This document shows, in pieces, positions 1 to 10,623 of a stretch of 64,000 nt of DNA (its first letter is position 1; each line of letters begins with the position of its first letter). The notes beneath the pieces were generated by a model, which worked only from the letters and a program-made list of their open reading frames with translations, was not told where the DNA came from and did not search any database. Source of the stretch: Porites lobata (Eukaryota > Cnidaria > Anthozoa > Scleractinia > Poritidae); assembly GCA_942486035.1 (NCBI GenBank), contig CALNXK010000156.1:336001-400000 (forward strand), given 5' to 3'. The position numbers and the translations under genes are program-made.

Positions 1-2057
1 TCGGAAAAAGCCCATTTTTGAAATGGAAAGTTTCAAAACGTCAGTGTGACCTTTTGAACCAATCAGCAACCGCAAAATTGTGGTGGGAGTTTAGTTAAGT
101 CTATTGTTAATCTAATAAGTGAAACACAAAGTGAAATGGTCGTTTCCTTATTTTTTGGTGATTTTTTAAAGTTACTGATATCTCGAAAGTGGCCCCGTTA
201 CGAAAGTTCCCTTTTTGCTAGAAGTTCCAGCAAGCAATTTTACCGTAATTTGTAAGAGATAAAAATCAAAAAAGCAATCAATCTAAACACCATTAAAGTA
301 GAAGTAAGTGGGCGAAAATACAGGTCCTTCCTTTAAAAAGTAAGGCGCTGGGCCAGCGGAAAGGTGTTCTAACCCCTTTTACGCATTTTGCGCTATTGGG
401 TATACGGGTATATTGTTTGCGCAATTACAAGTAAATGCGTGAGTCCTTTCCATCGATGAATTATGAAGTTATTAAGCATGATGGAAATAATTTTAATCAA
501 GAAAAAAATCATGTGTGGTCACTGGTGTCAAACATGCACAATGGAAAGTTATTCAATTTCAGCGCTTCTCTAAAGGCCCCGCCTTTATTGCGTAGTCGAA
601 TAGACTACAGGTTAAGGATCATTAAGGCTAGGCTCCAGAACCATTTGAGCTTCTACTTTAAGCCGCATGAATCTATCAAACGGGACAACGGTGGACAACG
701 AGTTCTTTTATTTCAACGCAGGACACGGCATTGAGGGCACAGCGATAAGCAAGACAAAGTAGTACACAGCATTCCCGTAAGTCTTCATCGTCGTTGACAA
801 CGCTCATCATGGCCTATTCCGTTCATCTCGCAGATGGTCGCACTTACCAGAAATCTCTTTGTTTTTCTTAACTCTGCTTTGTAGAGAAATTTTCAAAATG
901 AAATTTAATGTAGGTGAGAACAGACGAATTTCCAGATCGGCTTCGCTTTAGACAAGAAGGGGGTTGGTTCCAAAATGCTAACCAATTCTTAATGGAAGAT
1001 ATGACTAAAAGATACTTGCAGTGAATGAGCCTTTAGACTTCTTACTTATGATGAAATATTACTGAGTATGCGACACGACTTAGTCGATCGCAGAGCTAAA
1101 TTTTACCACTCATATTTGCCTTTTCCAACAAAAAGCGACGGCAGTAACGGATCACGCACAGTGAAGAAAATTGAGCATGAGGGTTTATCAGTACTCTGTA
1201 CGTCAGGTAAGGGTGAGTCACTTTTTTATAGGTTTTCTTTTGGTAAAAACAAGTACCATTTCAATGATCAACTAAAATTTCTAGAGAGGACAACACTTAT
1301 TTTCTTCTCTCCACATTGGTACGCGGCTGCTGACACTAAAATAGGCAAAATGGTAGATTCGAATTCATTGCAATGTTTAATTTCAGCTGTGTAACAACAA
1401 CAAAGGCTAATAAAACTTTACAACGAGAACACCCGTTGGTAAAGATTACGAGTACAAAAATGGTAGATGCATATGTAACATCGCACGCCCCTTGGATTTT
1501 TGCTGTTGTAAAGTATAAAAATAACAACCAAATGCGCGGAACATCACATCATCATCATCATCACTATCACATCACTTTTTATTGGGATCAGAGTAGAAAG
1601 CACTGCGAGTGGAAAATCAAATAGACGGTAGCGAAAATAAATCTCCGCCGCCTTGATTATGAATTAAAGTTATTCACTCCTCAAACTGACCTGTGTAGAA
1701 CTGATTTGCCTAGTGTGAAAATGGATCATGGGATACATACAGCAATGTAGGCTATGCAGTGTGCTCACAGTCAGACAGCGGTGTCTACCAATTCGCACAG
1801 CTTCGTCGATCAACACGTGCTTTTTGCATCGCCGATCTTACAGTCTGATTAGTTCCGTAATAAATTTAAAGTACGTCCAGTGACGGTTTTTTAAGGTAAG
1901 TTTGGTTTAATTTGTTTTTCACTCCCATAAAATGTAAAGAAGATATCTGCACATCACAAAATGGCATCAACGCCAGTGAGCATATTATTGTATTAAAGAC
2001 TTTATAAGCTTTACATGTACGCATACAACGGGAGAGATTTAAAAGAAAGCATGTTTC
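1..2057. other. AT-rich stretch, no gene recognised
   Basis: No open frame here looks like a real exon or a known family. Around 187-235 lies a single copy of the motif GTTACGAAAGTTCCC followed by TTTGCTAGA. The same phrase recurs near 6,750 and the motif forms arrays at 5,936-6,145 and 10,285-10,512, so this is part of that dispersed repeat family. A short CAT/ATC microsatellite lies at about 1,546-1,570. Short frames of 60-108 codons overlap on both strands without codon or motif support. Confidence 0.5.
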
Positions 2058-2075
2058 AGGAAGCTGCGTACTGTC

Positions 2076-2702
2076 ATGCGCGAAAAACCGCAACAAAAAA
2101 TAAGCCATGATCCTGAGAAAGAAAGCCAAGATATTGAATCATGTTCAAAGATCTCCGCCGAGGAGGAGTGTCAGTCCACGACGTCAAAAGTAACCTGGAC
2201 GGCTGAAAGGGAAGCTGTCTTGCGGACTGTCTTTCAAGAGGAGATTAACCAAAAGGAGGTCACCATGGAGGCTGTGAGGTCAAAGATATCTAATCATGCT
2301 GAACTCAAGGACGAAGATCCTAAAAGGGTACTTGACAAAGTGCGCTTACAGTGGAGGTATGCAAAACAATCTTCTACTGAAATTGTGAGTCTCCCTTCGG
2401 AGCAGGAAACGTTACAAGAACGTGTCCAGAGATCACTGGAAGAGGACGCAAACAGTGACATAATTCCTCCAACAGTAACAAGCAGCGTAAAGAATATGTT
2501 TTCCTCTTCTGACAAGGAAAACATACAGGAAGTTTTTCGTGACATGATTGAGAAAAATGCCCCAATATGTAAAACCAGAATTAAGGAGCTTCTTCAAAAG
2601 GAAAGTTGGGGTAGAAGTATCTTAAAGAAAGCCTCCTTAGACACTGTACTTAATCGAGTAAAATATGAAAGACGTCTTTACCAAAATTCAAAAAACGTCT
2701 AA
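2076..2702 (+). CDS. Small nuclear-type protein with two tandem ~60-residue helical domains (function unknown)
   Basis: This is a 208-residue open frame starting at ATG 2,076 and ending TAA. It is highly charged, rich in Lys and Glu, with no signal peptide or membrane segment. Two related segments are visible. Residues 41-97 begin WTAEREAVL and end VLDKVRLQWRYAK. Residues 143-203 begin SSSDKENIQEVF and end VLNRVKYERRLYQ. Both have a hydrophobic-helix pattern followed by a V..V+...R block, loosely like Myb/SANT-type or other small DNA-binding helical domains. That resemblance is inference only. A possible splice acceptor (TTTCAG ending at 2,059) precedes the frame, which stays open upstream of the ATG, so this may be a last exon. 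AATAAA lies just downstream near 2,754. The C-terminal domain is repeated as three decayed copies at 8,150-8,820, showing that this locus has been duplicated locally. Single-exon gene or last exon remains open. Confidence 0.6.
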   Translation: MREKPQQKISHDPEKESQDIESCSKISAEEECQSTTSKVTWTAEREAVLRTVFQEEINQKEVTMEAVRSKISNHAELKDEDPKRVLDKVRLQWRYAKQSSTEIVSLPSEQETLQERVQRSLEEDANSDIIPPTVTSSVKNMFSSSDKENIQEVFRDMIEKNAPICKTRIKELLQKESWGRSILKKASLDTVLNRVKYERRLYQNSKNV

Positions 2703-4124
2703 AGTTAATTGACAGTATGATTGTCAATAATTCAGTGGAAATGAACACATCAAATAAACATCTCTCCTAACCCATGCTTTAATCTGCGAAAACCAGTGTA
2801 GATATAATTTCTGTATACCCAGGGCTGGTGAGGGGGAAATGAGCTTATTTGAGCTTGCATTATGACGGTGCAGGTGTATTTACTTTATTCCTGTTAAAAC
2901 AGCGATTTTAATGAGTAGGAATAAATGTTACCAAAGTTTCTCACTTTGTTACAAAAGAGCCCGATCTGGGTTTTTGGGAGTAGCGTACACACATACAGAA
3001 CAAACTAACGGTCTTTCTTAGGGTGTTTAGTCACATAAACAAGTTTAATTTTGATTTCGACAATATTACCAACCTACTCAAATCCGTTGGCTTTGAATAG
3101 GAACATTTTAAATATTGTACCGCTAACGTTCGGGACAGCGTGGAAACCATTTAGAGGGGTCTTATCGTGGTTTATCTTCAGCCCGCTTTCAAGTGCACCT
3201 TTTTGTTGATTTACAAAGAACCGGCTCTTCAATTTATTAAAAAACACGAATAACCTGTTAGAAACAATGGTGATAGCACACAGGGTTTACTGTTACTCTG
3301 GTTATTGTTAAGTTCTAGTTTTAGGAGTTGAAATCATGCGTGGATCCATTTGCAGCGTACGCGTACGACTATCGCATTTGTCCGTTGAAGTATTTTTTGG
3401 TTGTTGTTCTTTTTATGCTTTACAACAACAAAAAAAACCGTAAGGGGCGGGCGATGTTACAAATGAATGACCATATGTGTACCGGCGTAATGTTTACTAA
3501 CGAGCGTTTTTTAATATAGGAAAGGTCTCGTTGTAAACGTTTTTTAAACTCTTTTGAACTCTTGAACTTGAGTTATTTTTAAACTTTTATTAGTCTTTGT
3601 TGTTGTTACAGTTAATTTGATCCAAATACACTCTTTTTTATATAAGAATGTTGTTTTCCCGGCACGGGCTGAATGTTTTTATTTTACTGTCTATTTAAGG
3701 TTGAAAATATTCTTGAACTATTCTTAAATTATAGCTTATGGTATTCCCATTTTAGAATGTATTGAGGTTTCAATTACCAGTGTTCTTTGTTTAGATCTGT
3801 TTAAAATTGATAATTTTATACGGTTAAGTTAAAGACATATGACTGTACTGTACAGGTATTTACAGATTTTTCAACATCAAATTTAGTCCTTTTCAAATTC
3901 TCAGCCTGGGGTTTATTCTTAAAATTTCGCAATTTTGCCTTGATACTCTCATAAAACATATTCTTATAGGATAAAAAAGAGTGTAAAGGAGAATGTTAAT
4001 TTAGGAGAAGTCTTGAATTTGGGTTTTTTGTAGACTTATATTAGTCGTTGTTATTATTACACTTAATCTAGTCTGATCCTATTAATGGGAAATGCTCATG
4101 TGAAGCCTTGAACTTTTATTAGCC
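2703..4124. repeat. Duplicated 3' flank and three-fold repeated intergenic block
   Basis: No gene was seen. The downstream flank of the 2,076 ORF, with the phrase CTGTATACCCAGG near 2,812, recurs near 4,390 and, with one change, near 5,832. The block near 2,880-2,970 (TTTACTTTATTC ... GTTACCAAAGTT) recurs at 5,848-5,960. A second block carrying CTTGAACTT..TTATTAG..TTTGTTGTT recurs at about 3,555-3,620, 4,010-4,075 and 4,105-4,145. These look like decayed tandem duplications of gene-flanking DNA. Confidence 0.55.
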
Positions 4125-4420
4125 TTTGTTGTTACACAGGTGAAATTAAACAATGACATTACGATGAATTCGCCCAAATCTATCATCAGCCTATTTTCAA
4201 GTGTACAGAACGACATCACAATATAAGCTTTTCAAGCTTCGCGCGCTCTAAGTCAAGTCATTGTTTATTATATAAAGACAGTAGTCGCCACACTAAGGTC
4301 AGTAAATAATTATCAGCCATTTGGGAATTTCGTTTTCCAAGTGAACCCAACCCATGTTTCAAATTCCGCAAAAATGGCGATATATTTACTGTATACCCAG
4401 GTTTGGTGGGCGGAAAGAAG
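4125..4420 (+). repeat. Direct repeat, copy 1 (partner 5,515-5,860)
   Basis: The segment from CACAGGTGAAAT through CTCTAAGTCAAGTCATTG to CTGTATACCCAGG matches 5,515-5,860 in the same orientation with small gaps. The two copies bracket the 168-bp tandem repeat and the decamer array. The spacing implies an insertion or expansion of about 1.1 kb between them. No coding potential was recognised in either copy. Confidence 0.6.
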
Positions 4421-4499
4421 AAGGATGCCGGAATTTTCTCATTGTTAGTGAAAGTAAGGTAAAAAACCGACTACTCTGGAGTAAGAAGGGAGAAGTTAG

Positions 4500-4690
4500 A
4501 GCTAACTTTTTTTTTCGAACGGGCCGGCGTTGCGCTCCATACAGTTCCATGTAACATATTCTACCGCTGATCCTAGTTTTTAAAGTAACTTCTTTTTTGA
4601 ACTGGCCGGCGGCGCGCCCCATACAGTTCCATATACGATATTCTGCTCGTACTAGCTTGAACTTAATTTTAAAATGACAACTTTTATTTA
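4500..4690 (+). repeat. Short tandem duplication of about 100 bp
   Basis: Two adjacent copies share the phrases CCGGCG..GCGC, CCATACAGTTCCAT and ATATTCT..C followed by AGTTTTTAAAGTAAC-like or AGCTTGAAC sequence. They start near 4,512 and 4,602. A third partial copy (GGCGCGCC, ACATATTCTAC, ACTAGCTTGAAC) sits at 5,452-5,518, after the decamer array. Confidence 0.5.
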
Positions 4691-4811
4691 ACTTGCATGT
4701 CGTAAGAAAGGCTATTAACTTTCGTAGGACGGCGCACCGGCGGACATTTCAAAAGCGACTCAAACATATTGCCAGAAGAATGTATCAATGTAAGGCTACA
4801 TAAGGCTATAT

Positions 4812-5180
4812 AGAAAACCAGCCTTTTTAGACTATAAAAACATCAATTGAAAAAAGTCGAAAAATTGACATTTTCCCAAAGAGATTAGTCCATGGTTTTG
4901 GTAAAAATTATGAATTTCTTCTTCTTTCTTTTTTTAGGTCAAATAGGCTAAGAAAAAAAGTGTTTCGTATTGTTCTAGATAGAAAACCAGTCTTTTTAGA
5001 CTATAGAAACATCCATTTAAAAAAAGTCGAAAAATTGACCGTTTTCCAAAGGGGTTAGTCCATCGTTTTGGTCAAAGTTTTGAAATTTCTTCGTCTTTCT
5101 TTTAAGGCGAAATAGGCTAAGAAAAGGTGTTTCGTATCGCTCTAGATAGAAAACCAGCCTTTTTAGATTATAAAAACATC
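4812..5180 (+). repeat. 168-bp tandem repeat, 2.2 copies
   Basis: The phrase AGAAAACCAGNCTTTTTAGA begins at 4,812, 4,981 and 5,148, giving periods of 169 and 167 bp. Each unit contains AAAAAAGTCGAAAAATTGAC, a TTAGTCCAT..TTTTGGT block and AAATAGGCTAAGAAAA. The third unit is cut off after about 33 bp, where the decamer array begins. Confidence 0.85.
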
Positions 5181-5187
5181 AAGATGT

Positions 5188-5455
5188 TCGGATATGTACG
5201 GCCATGCACGGCTATGCACGGCTATGTACGGCCATGCACGGCTACGTCAGCCATGTACGGTCATGCACGGCCATGTACGGCTATGTACGGCCACGCAAAG
5301 GCTATATAGGGCTATGCACGACTATATACAACAATGCAAAGCTATGCACGGCCATGCGCGACTATGCACGGTTATGTACGTCTATGTATGGATATGCACG
5401 GCTATGAACGCGGCTACGCACGGCCATGAACGGCCATGTACGGCTATGTTCGGCG
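5188..5455 (+). repeat. 10-bp minisatellite, consensus GGCYATGYAC
   Basis: About 26 imperfect decamers (GGCTATGCAC, GGCCATGCAC, GGCTATGTAC) run in phase from the end of the 168-bp repeat to the GGCGCGCC at 5,452. Variation is mostly C/T transitions at two positions. Because 10 is not a multiple of 3, all three forward frames cycle through the same 10-residue periodic peptide (M-Y-G-H-A-R-like). The overlapping open frames here are a by-product of the repeat and not genes. Confidence 0.9.
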
Positions 5456-5514
5456 CGCCTCATATTGCCCCTTCCTGTTACATGTAACATATTCTACTTG
5501 TGATTACTAGCTTG

Positions 5515-5860
5515 AACTTCATTTTACACAGGTAAAATAAATCAATCACATCACGATAAATCAGTATCTATCATTATGCCCATTTTTTTAAAGTGCACGA
5601 TCCGAGAGCGAAATATTAGCATTTAAGCTTCGGGCGCTCTGAGTCAAGTCATTGTTTATGTAAAGAAAGCAGTCGCTGAGCTAAACTCAGCAAAAGAAAA
5701 AAAAACACAGGCACACAGTTACGCGTCTAATTCTTTTTTATTAGCCATTTGGCAATTTTGATTTCAAAGTGAACCCATGCAACGGCATGTTTTCGTTTTC
5801 AGTTTGCAAAAATCATAATACATTCTTACTGTATATCCAGGTGATAATATTTACTTTATT
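5515..5860 (+). repeat. Direct repeat, copy 2 (partner 4,125-4,420)
   Basis: Same-orientation copy of 4,125-4,420. It includes the AAGCTTCGGGCGCTCTGAGTCAAGTCATTG phrase family and the CTGTATATCCAGG phrase. It is longer by small insertions, such as an A-rich stretch near 5,695. Confidence 0.6.
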
Positions 5861-5935
5861 CTTGGCACATAGTGAGGGAATGACGAAAAAAAGATGATTT
5901 GAATGAATAGAAATGGGTGTTACCAAAGTTCCTCA

Positions 5936-6145
5936 TTTTGTTACAAAAGTGCCTGATCTGTTACAAAAGTGCCCGATTTGTTACGAAAGTGCCCGATTTG
6001 TTACGAAAGTGCCCTACTGCCTGTTACGAAAGTGCCCTATCAGAGTTACAATAGTTCCCTATCGTTACAAAAGTTCCCTTCTTCGTTACTAAAGTGCCCG
6101 AGGTGTGTTACAAAAGTTCCCTTTTTACGTTACAAAAGTGCCAAA
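5936..6145 (+). repeat. Array of the GTTACAAAAGTGCCC motif
   Basis: About ten copies of GTTAC(A/G)AAAGT(G/T)CCC are separated by variable 3-9 bp spacers, for a spacing of about 18-25 bp. The array ends directly at a (CT)n tract (6,151-6,176). The same combination of a GT(T/C)ACAAAAGTTCCC array followed by (CT)n occurs at 10,285-10,622. The frames across the array encode only repeat peptides. Confidence 0.85.
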
Positions 6146-7615
6146 TCCTCTGGCTCTCTCTCTCTCTCTCTCTCTAGAAGAATATTAGGGCACTTTTCTG
6201 ACGTTTCCCTCTTTTGATGATAGATCAAGCCTTTTTGTGTGGTAACTTTTGACAAGCCATCTAACAAAGCGTCATGATCTAACCTTTCTGCATGCGAGAG
6301 GTTCGCCAATACCATCTAATCCTGACTTAAACAGATCACTATTTGTGCTTAAGAGGGCACGAAAGTGCCCTATGCCGTGGTATCAGCCAATTCAAAAGCT
6401 TTAAATCCAATTTGTTGGTCAAGAGGGAGCTATTGACTTACCATTTATGCGCCACTCAATTCTCTCGATCACCACAACCTTTTAAATCTGAGATATCTGC
6501 GGCTTTAAAAATCTGCCGTGTATGTGTTTGACTTTTCATGTCGATGAAAGGTTTCAGAATTCGAAATATGCCCTTTTTCGTTTCCTAAGTTCGGACAATA
6601 AAAATCGCTATTTAATTTTCATTGATTGAGCTCAAAATCATACAGCAATTAAAGCAATCATTTGGCAATATAACAAAGCAAATTTGACAACAGAATCACC
6701 ATCCGTTATTTTTTATGAAGATTTGAAGGAACCAATGTCAGAAAATGGCAAAAGTCACTAAAGTTCCCTATTTGCTAGATGATACAAATGATCATTTCAC
6801 CGCAATTTTTGGAGAGGCAGGAATAAATGATACTATCTAACTGTACAATACTGCAATAGCAACGGGTGGTTTAATTTTCAGATTTGTTGGTTACAACAAA
6901 AAGGAACCAGTACCGAAAAAAGGTGGTTTATAAACTCGATGTGCTTTGCATATAGAGGTATATGGACAGGTGACTGAAAAATTCCACTTCAGGCCTCATT
7001 GTGTCGCCTGATGATTACAGTAATATTGTTTTAGGGAAAGTGTTGTTATAATTGTGAAAAATAAATTGAAGATCATGAATTAACCTTGGCGCACTCCTTA
7101 ATTTTCGAACTGACCCACACACTATATTTAACATGTCGCTTTGTCAACTCCGCAAAGATCGATGAATCTAAGACCTACACATCCCCAGCAGACAAGTATA
7201 TATTTTTAAAGGAAATCTACAAAAGGTGCCAGCTTAAATCTCAGTCTCGTGAGTTATGAATCAGATGAATAACTGTAAAACACTGACCAAACTAGTAAGG
7301 ATATTGGCGCGCTCCTAAACGCGCTGCTACTAAATGTGTCAAACAATTGTGTAAATAAAGGCTGGCCTCACTCGACAATCTATCATCTGTTTATCGTGAT
7401 AGCCCTAGTCTTAAGGTTGCTATACACGTTTTATTTTGAATCATAGTAAGTGATAACAAAATGTTCTTGTTCAGATAACTTAAACTCAGCTATAGAGACG
7501 ATGGTTTTGTTCAACTCTGTCTAGACTATATTTTGTAATTGGGCTTTGAAAAAGAAAAAGAACACGTATTGTAAACGACCGATGTGGTTTACTTTCCTCT
7601 CCTGAGATAGTGCAA
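6146..7615. other. (CT)n tract, then AT-rich sequence without a recognised gene
   Basis: CT dinucleotides occupy 6,151-6,176. Near 6,750 a single AAAGTTCCCTATTTGCTAGA phrase matches the segment at 200-230. The rest shows no protein family, RNA gene or clear repeat boundary. Confidence 0.45.
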
Positions 7616-7985
7616 TACCGTAAAAAAAGCTCTAGCAAAGCCCCCTCTGTTTAACCCCGCTTCTTTAATAAGTCCGCTGTTTGGAAGTAGGCTTTTATAA
7701 TAAGCGCCCCTATCTAACATGTCCCCTCGCCATTTTTTTTTCTGCAGCCATTTGGTTTGTTATTACAGAAATATACACTCAAACACATACCACTGTTTGC
7801 TACTCGTTATTACGTAATAAATTTAGACTACAGTTGTTTGAGCTTTGGAAAAAAAAACCTACCTGGGACAAAAACGGTATGTTTAAGATTTGAAATAAAC
7901 CCCTCCTTCTCTCTATTGCGCCCTCCTCTCTAATAAGTTCCCCATTATTAACTAAGCCCCGGGGGATTAATGGAGCTTTTACAGT
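7616..7985. mobile_element. Decayed TA-type MITE with TACCGTAAAA termini
   Basis: The left end TACCGTAAAAAAAGCTC pairs with the right end GAGCTTTTACAGTG. The interior near both ends carries phrases such as AAGCCCCC, TAATAAGTCC and CTAAGCCCC, typical of short non-autonomous elements of the same general style as the better preserved element at 46,165-46,480. Length is about 370 bp with no coding potential. The ends are degraded, so the target duplication cannot be defined. Confidence 0.55.
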
Positions 7986-8149
7986 GGGTGTAAATTAACA
8001 AGACTACAACGAACTCAACTAAATGCCGCAGAGAAAGTTATGATCTGTGGGACTTCTGTGTAGTGCATTGACGTCTTCGACCTTGCCGCTTCGTGGTTCG
8101 GTAAATAACCATCACTATTCACCTCCACTTCGGTGAATAATTGTTAACT

Positions 8150-8310
8150 ATGTTTAAAGTGTTGATAACGACATCCGTACTTATCTCAAGACCCAAGGTC
8201 AAAGAAATTCCTCAGAACGAAAATGGAGGAAAGGGACTATTGCAAAAAGCTTACTTGGACAGCCCGGAATAATTAATCCTGTGAAATACGAAAGGCGTGT
8301 TTTAAGAGCG
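8150..8310 (+). pseudogene. Decayed copy 1 of the C-terminal domain of the 2,076 protein
   Basis: Translation from about 8,152 reads MFKVLITTSVLISRPKVKEI and continues LQNENGGKGLLQKAYLDS. This aligns residue for residue with VFRDMIEKNAPICKTRIKEL and what follows in the 2,076-2,702 protein. A TAA (..CCGGAATAATTAATC..) and a frame change break it, but NTKGV-like sequence from AAATACGAAAGGCGTGT still matches VKYERR. This is a pseudogene fragment of one domain with no start or upstream coding sequence. Confidence 0.75.
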
Positions 8311-8355
8311 CCTAAGACAACTCAACATTAATGTTGAGTTGTCTTAGACGCTCTC
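8306..8355. other. Perfect-looking 23-bp-arm hairpin
   Basis: GAGCGCCTAAGACAACTC-AACATTAATGTT-GAGTTGTCTTAGACGCTC is self-complementary with a single mismatch and almost no loop. It follows directly after the decayed domain copy. A weaker version recurs after the second copy (8,578-8,626), so the hairpin is part of the duplicated unit. Confidence 0.8.
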
Positions 8356-8375
8356 TAATTAGAGTTGTTTTCAAA

Positions 8376-8602
8376 AACTTCTCAGTTTATTGCAGTCTTT
8401 CATCTTCGGATCTTGACATATTGAGAGCTATGTTTAAAGCATGGATAACGATATCTGTACCCATCTCAAGATCCAGGAAGAAAGAAATTTTTCAGAACAA
8501 TAATGGAGGATAGGGACAAGTACAAAAAGCATCCTCAGACACAATAATGAATCGTGTAAATACGAAAGACGTTTCAAGAGCGTCTAAGGCAACTCAACAC
8601 TA
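8376..8602 (+). pseudogene. Decayed copy 2 of the C-terminal domain of the 2,076 protein
   Basis: After an intron-like TTTATTGCAG, the frame reads SSSDLDILRAMFKAWITISV then PISRSRKKEIFQNNNGG before a TAG at about 8,511. This aligns to SSSDKENIQEVFRDMIEKNA then PICKTRIKELLQKESWG of the parent. Later sequence (AATCGTGTAAATACGAAAGACG) matches the NRVKYERR end in another frame. It is broken by a stop and a frameshift. Confidence 0.75.
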
Positions 8603-8639
8603 ATGTTGGACTGTCATAGACGGTCTTAACAACTTAACT

Positions 8640-8825
8640 AATATCAGAGTTGTTTTCAAAAACTTCACAGTTTATTGCAGTCTTAACATAGGTGTTAGAT
8701 CTGCATTTTACATGCTAAATCACCTCTTGTTTTGTATTGCGGAAATTAACATACCAACTATTAATCGCGTGAAATAAGACAAATGCGTTTTAAGAGCGCC
8801 TAAGACAGCTCAGCATGAGAGTTGT
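8640..8825 (+). pseudogene. Decayed copy 3 (tail only) of the same domain
   Basis: The CACAGTTTATTGCAG phrase seen before copy 2 recurs at about 8,665. ACTATTAATCGCGTGAAATAAGACAAATGCG then matches the parent's NRVKYERR end. The downstream TTTTAAGAGCGCCTAAGACA block is shared by all three copies. The middle of the domain is missing. Confidence 0.6.
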
Positions 8826-9136
8826 TTGTTGATTACAATCAAATTGTTAGTGTTAGATTTTGTATTTAAGATCTCTTTTTTATCTCAAGATTTTCTATAT
8901 ATTTAGATATATATCCTGTGCTCTTGTACAGCTTTAACTTCAACCGAGTACCCACCTCTGGGGGAGTTAGTTTCGTTGTAATGCATTGTTTTTCCTTCGG
9001 AGTAAAAGTGTTACAGCATTGTTTGCGTTCGTAAAAGAATTATATCAAGCGTCCTGAGATTTGCTGGAGATTAAGTACACGTTTCTCATACGATTTATAC
9101 TAACTAATGGTATCTATAACAATATCATTGATCTTG

Positions 9137-9284
9137 ATTAGCTCTCTGCGCGCTTATTTGTCATGTAATCGGAGCGTAATCACGTGGGTATCCAATAACA
9201 GGTATCTAATTTGAACTTTTCGTAATTGGGTGCCTGTAATGGGATACCCACGTGATTTGCACGTCAATTACGCGCGCTCTAATG
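9137..9284. mobile_element. Palindromic MITE-like element 1
   Basis: The inner arms AATCACGTGGGTATCC (from about 9,179) and GGATACCCACGTGATT (to about 9,257) are perfect complements around a ~46-bp loop. Weaker complementarity extends outward to ATTAG..GCGCGC and GCGCGCTCTAAT. There is no coding content. Confidence 0.6.
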
Positions 9285-9398
9285 GCTTCCGTCGCAGTAT
9301 TTCCTAGATTTCTCATGACTTATGAAAAATGCTACAGACTATTTTAAAGAAGTTCTCGCAAGAAATTTATAATTTCGAAATTTGTTATAGATACGATT

Positions 9399-9561
9399 AA
9401 TTAGTAATTGGACTTCGTGGCATACAATTAGTCAAGGAGTAATCGTGCTCATATTTTGAACGCGGCCTCGCATTTTGCGCTCATCCAATTTTGAAATGAC
9501 ATGTACTCCCGCGATTACTCCCTGAATTGTACTTCACTCAGTCCAAGTACTGTTACTAATT
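9399..9561. mobile_element. Palindromic MITE-like element 2
   Basis: The left end AATTAGTAATTGGACTTCGTGG..ACAATTAGTCAAGGAGTAATCG is complementary to the right end CGATTACTCCCTGAATTGTACTTC..GTCCAAGTACTGTTACTAATT. Arms are about 50 bp with a few mismatches around a ~60-bp loop. Confidence 0.65.
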
Positions 9562-9612
9562 CAAGTTATTGTTGAGTGGACAACGGAACTAATAGACCAC
9601 TTGTCGGATATG

Positions 9613-9729
9613 TTAAAATTCAGCTTGAGAGCGCGGCCTAAAGGACCGATACAAATAAAATGAAATCACCATGTTTGTTCATAGCTTTTGCTTGCGTCCT
9701 CTAGGCCTCACTATCAAGCTGAATTTTAA
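9613..9729. mobile_element. Palindromic MITE-like element 3
   Basis: TTAAAATTCAGCTTGA at the left is exactly complementary to TCAAGCTGAATTTTAA at the right. Complementarity continues inward through GGCCTAAAGGAC and GTCCTCTAGGCC. Total length is 117 bp. It is the third such element within 600 bp. Confidence 0.7.
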
Positions 9730-10284
9730 TAGATTGGTAGTGGCTTATTTTTTGTCTTGTCTCCATGTTTATGCACCTGATAGAATCAGGCAAAGTTCAA
9801 ATTTAATACCCTTCTTGATAATTAGCAATATATTGATTCATTAATAGTGTGTTGTCATGATAAATATACATCTTGTTTTTGCCTGTTCTGTTATCATGAA
9901 ACGGTAGCGTTGTATCTTTTAATACTGTTACAGTGCACAGGCCTTATTGTGTTGAACTGAGTGGCTGCACAGCCTTTTAAATTTGATGTAGTGATGTTTG
10001 ATAATGAGCGCCTGGTTAAATAAAATGTTGGATTGTTAAATAAAAGAGACTCGTCAGTGTTTAGCAACAACTGAGAAATGATGATAATCAAGAGGGAAAA
10101 TACCTGTTGCTTCTATTGTACTGAAAGTAATGTTTTGCCGAAAATTAACTTCCAGAAATGAACATAATAATAATATATATTCCTCTTGCGCCTATCCTGA
10201 TTTGTTTTAAGTACTTTACAAAAGCAACAGAGCTAAAAAGAAAGATGTACGAGATATAAATACATAGTACAATGATAACATCAT

Positions 10285-10512
10285 CGACGTTCCCCAGTTA
10301 AAGTCACGAAAATTCCCTATTCAAGTCGCTAAAGTTCCCCAATGTCGTCACAAAAGTTCCCTAATGTCACAAATGTTCCCCAGTCTCGTCACAAAAGTTC
10401 CCTATGAACGCCCTTAAAGTTCCCTATGGGCGTCACAAAAGTTCCCTTAGTCAGAAAAGTTCCCTGTTTCCGTCACCAAAGTTCCCCATTTTCGTCACGA
10501 AAGTTCCCTTTC
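10285..10512 (+). repeat. Array of the GTCACAAAAGTTCCC motif
   Basis: About eleven copies of GTCAC(A/G)AAAGTTCCC-like motif occur at roughly 18-22 bp spacing and run directly into a long (CT)n tract. The architecture is the same as at 5,936-6,176, with C in place of T at the second variable position. Confidence 0.85.
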
Positions 10513-10516
10513 TTCT

Positions 10517-10622
<106 letters not shown>

Positions 10623-10623
10623 G

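Noticed and set aside
5127..5487. Three overlapping repeat-peptide frames
   Set aside because: They arise from the 10-bp minisatellite, whose period makes all frames equivalent.
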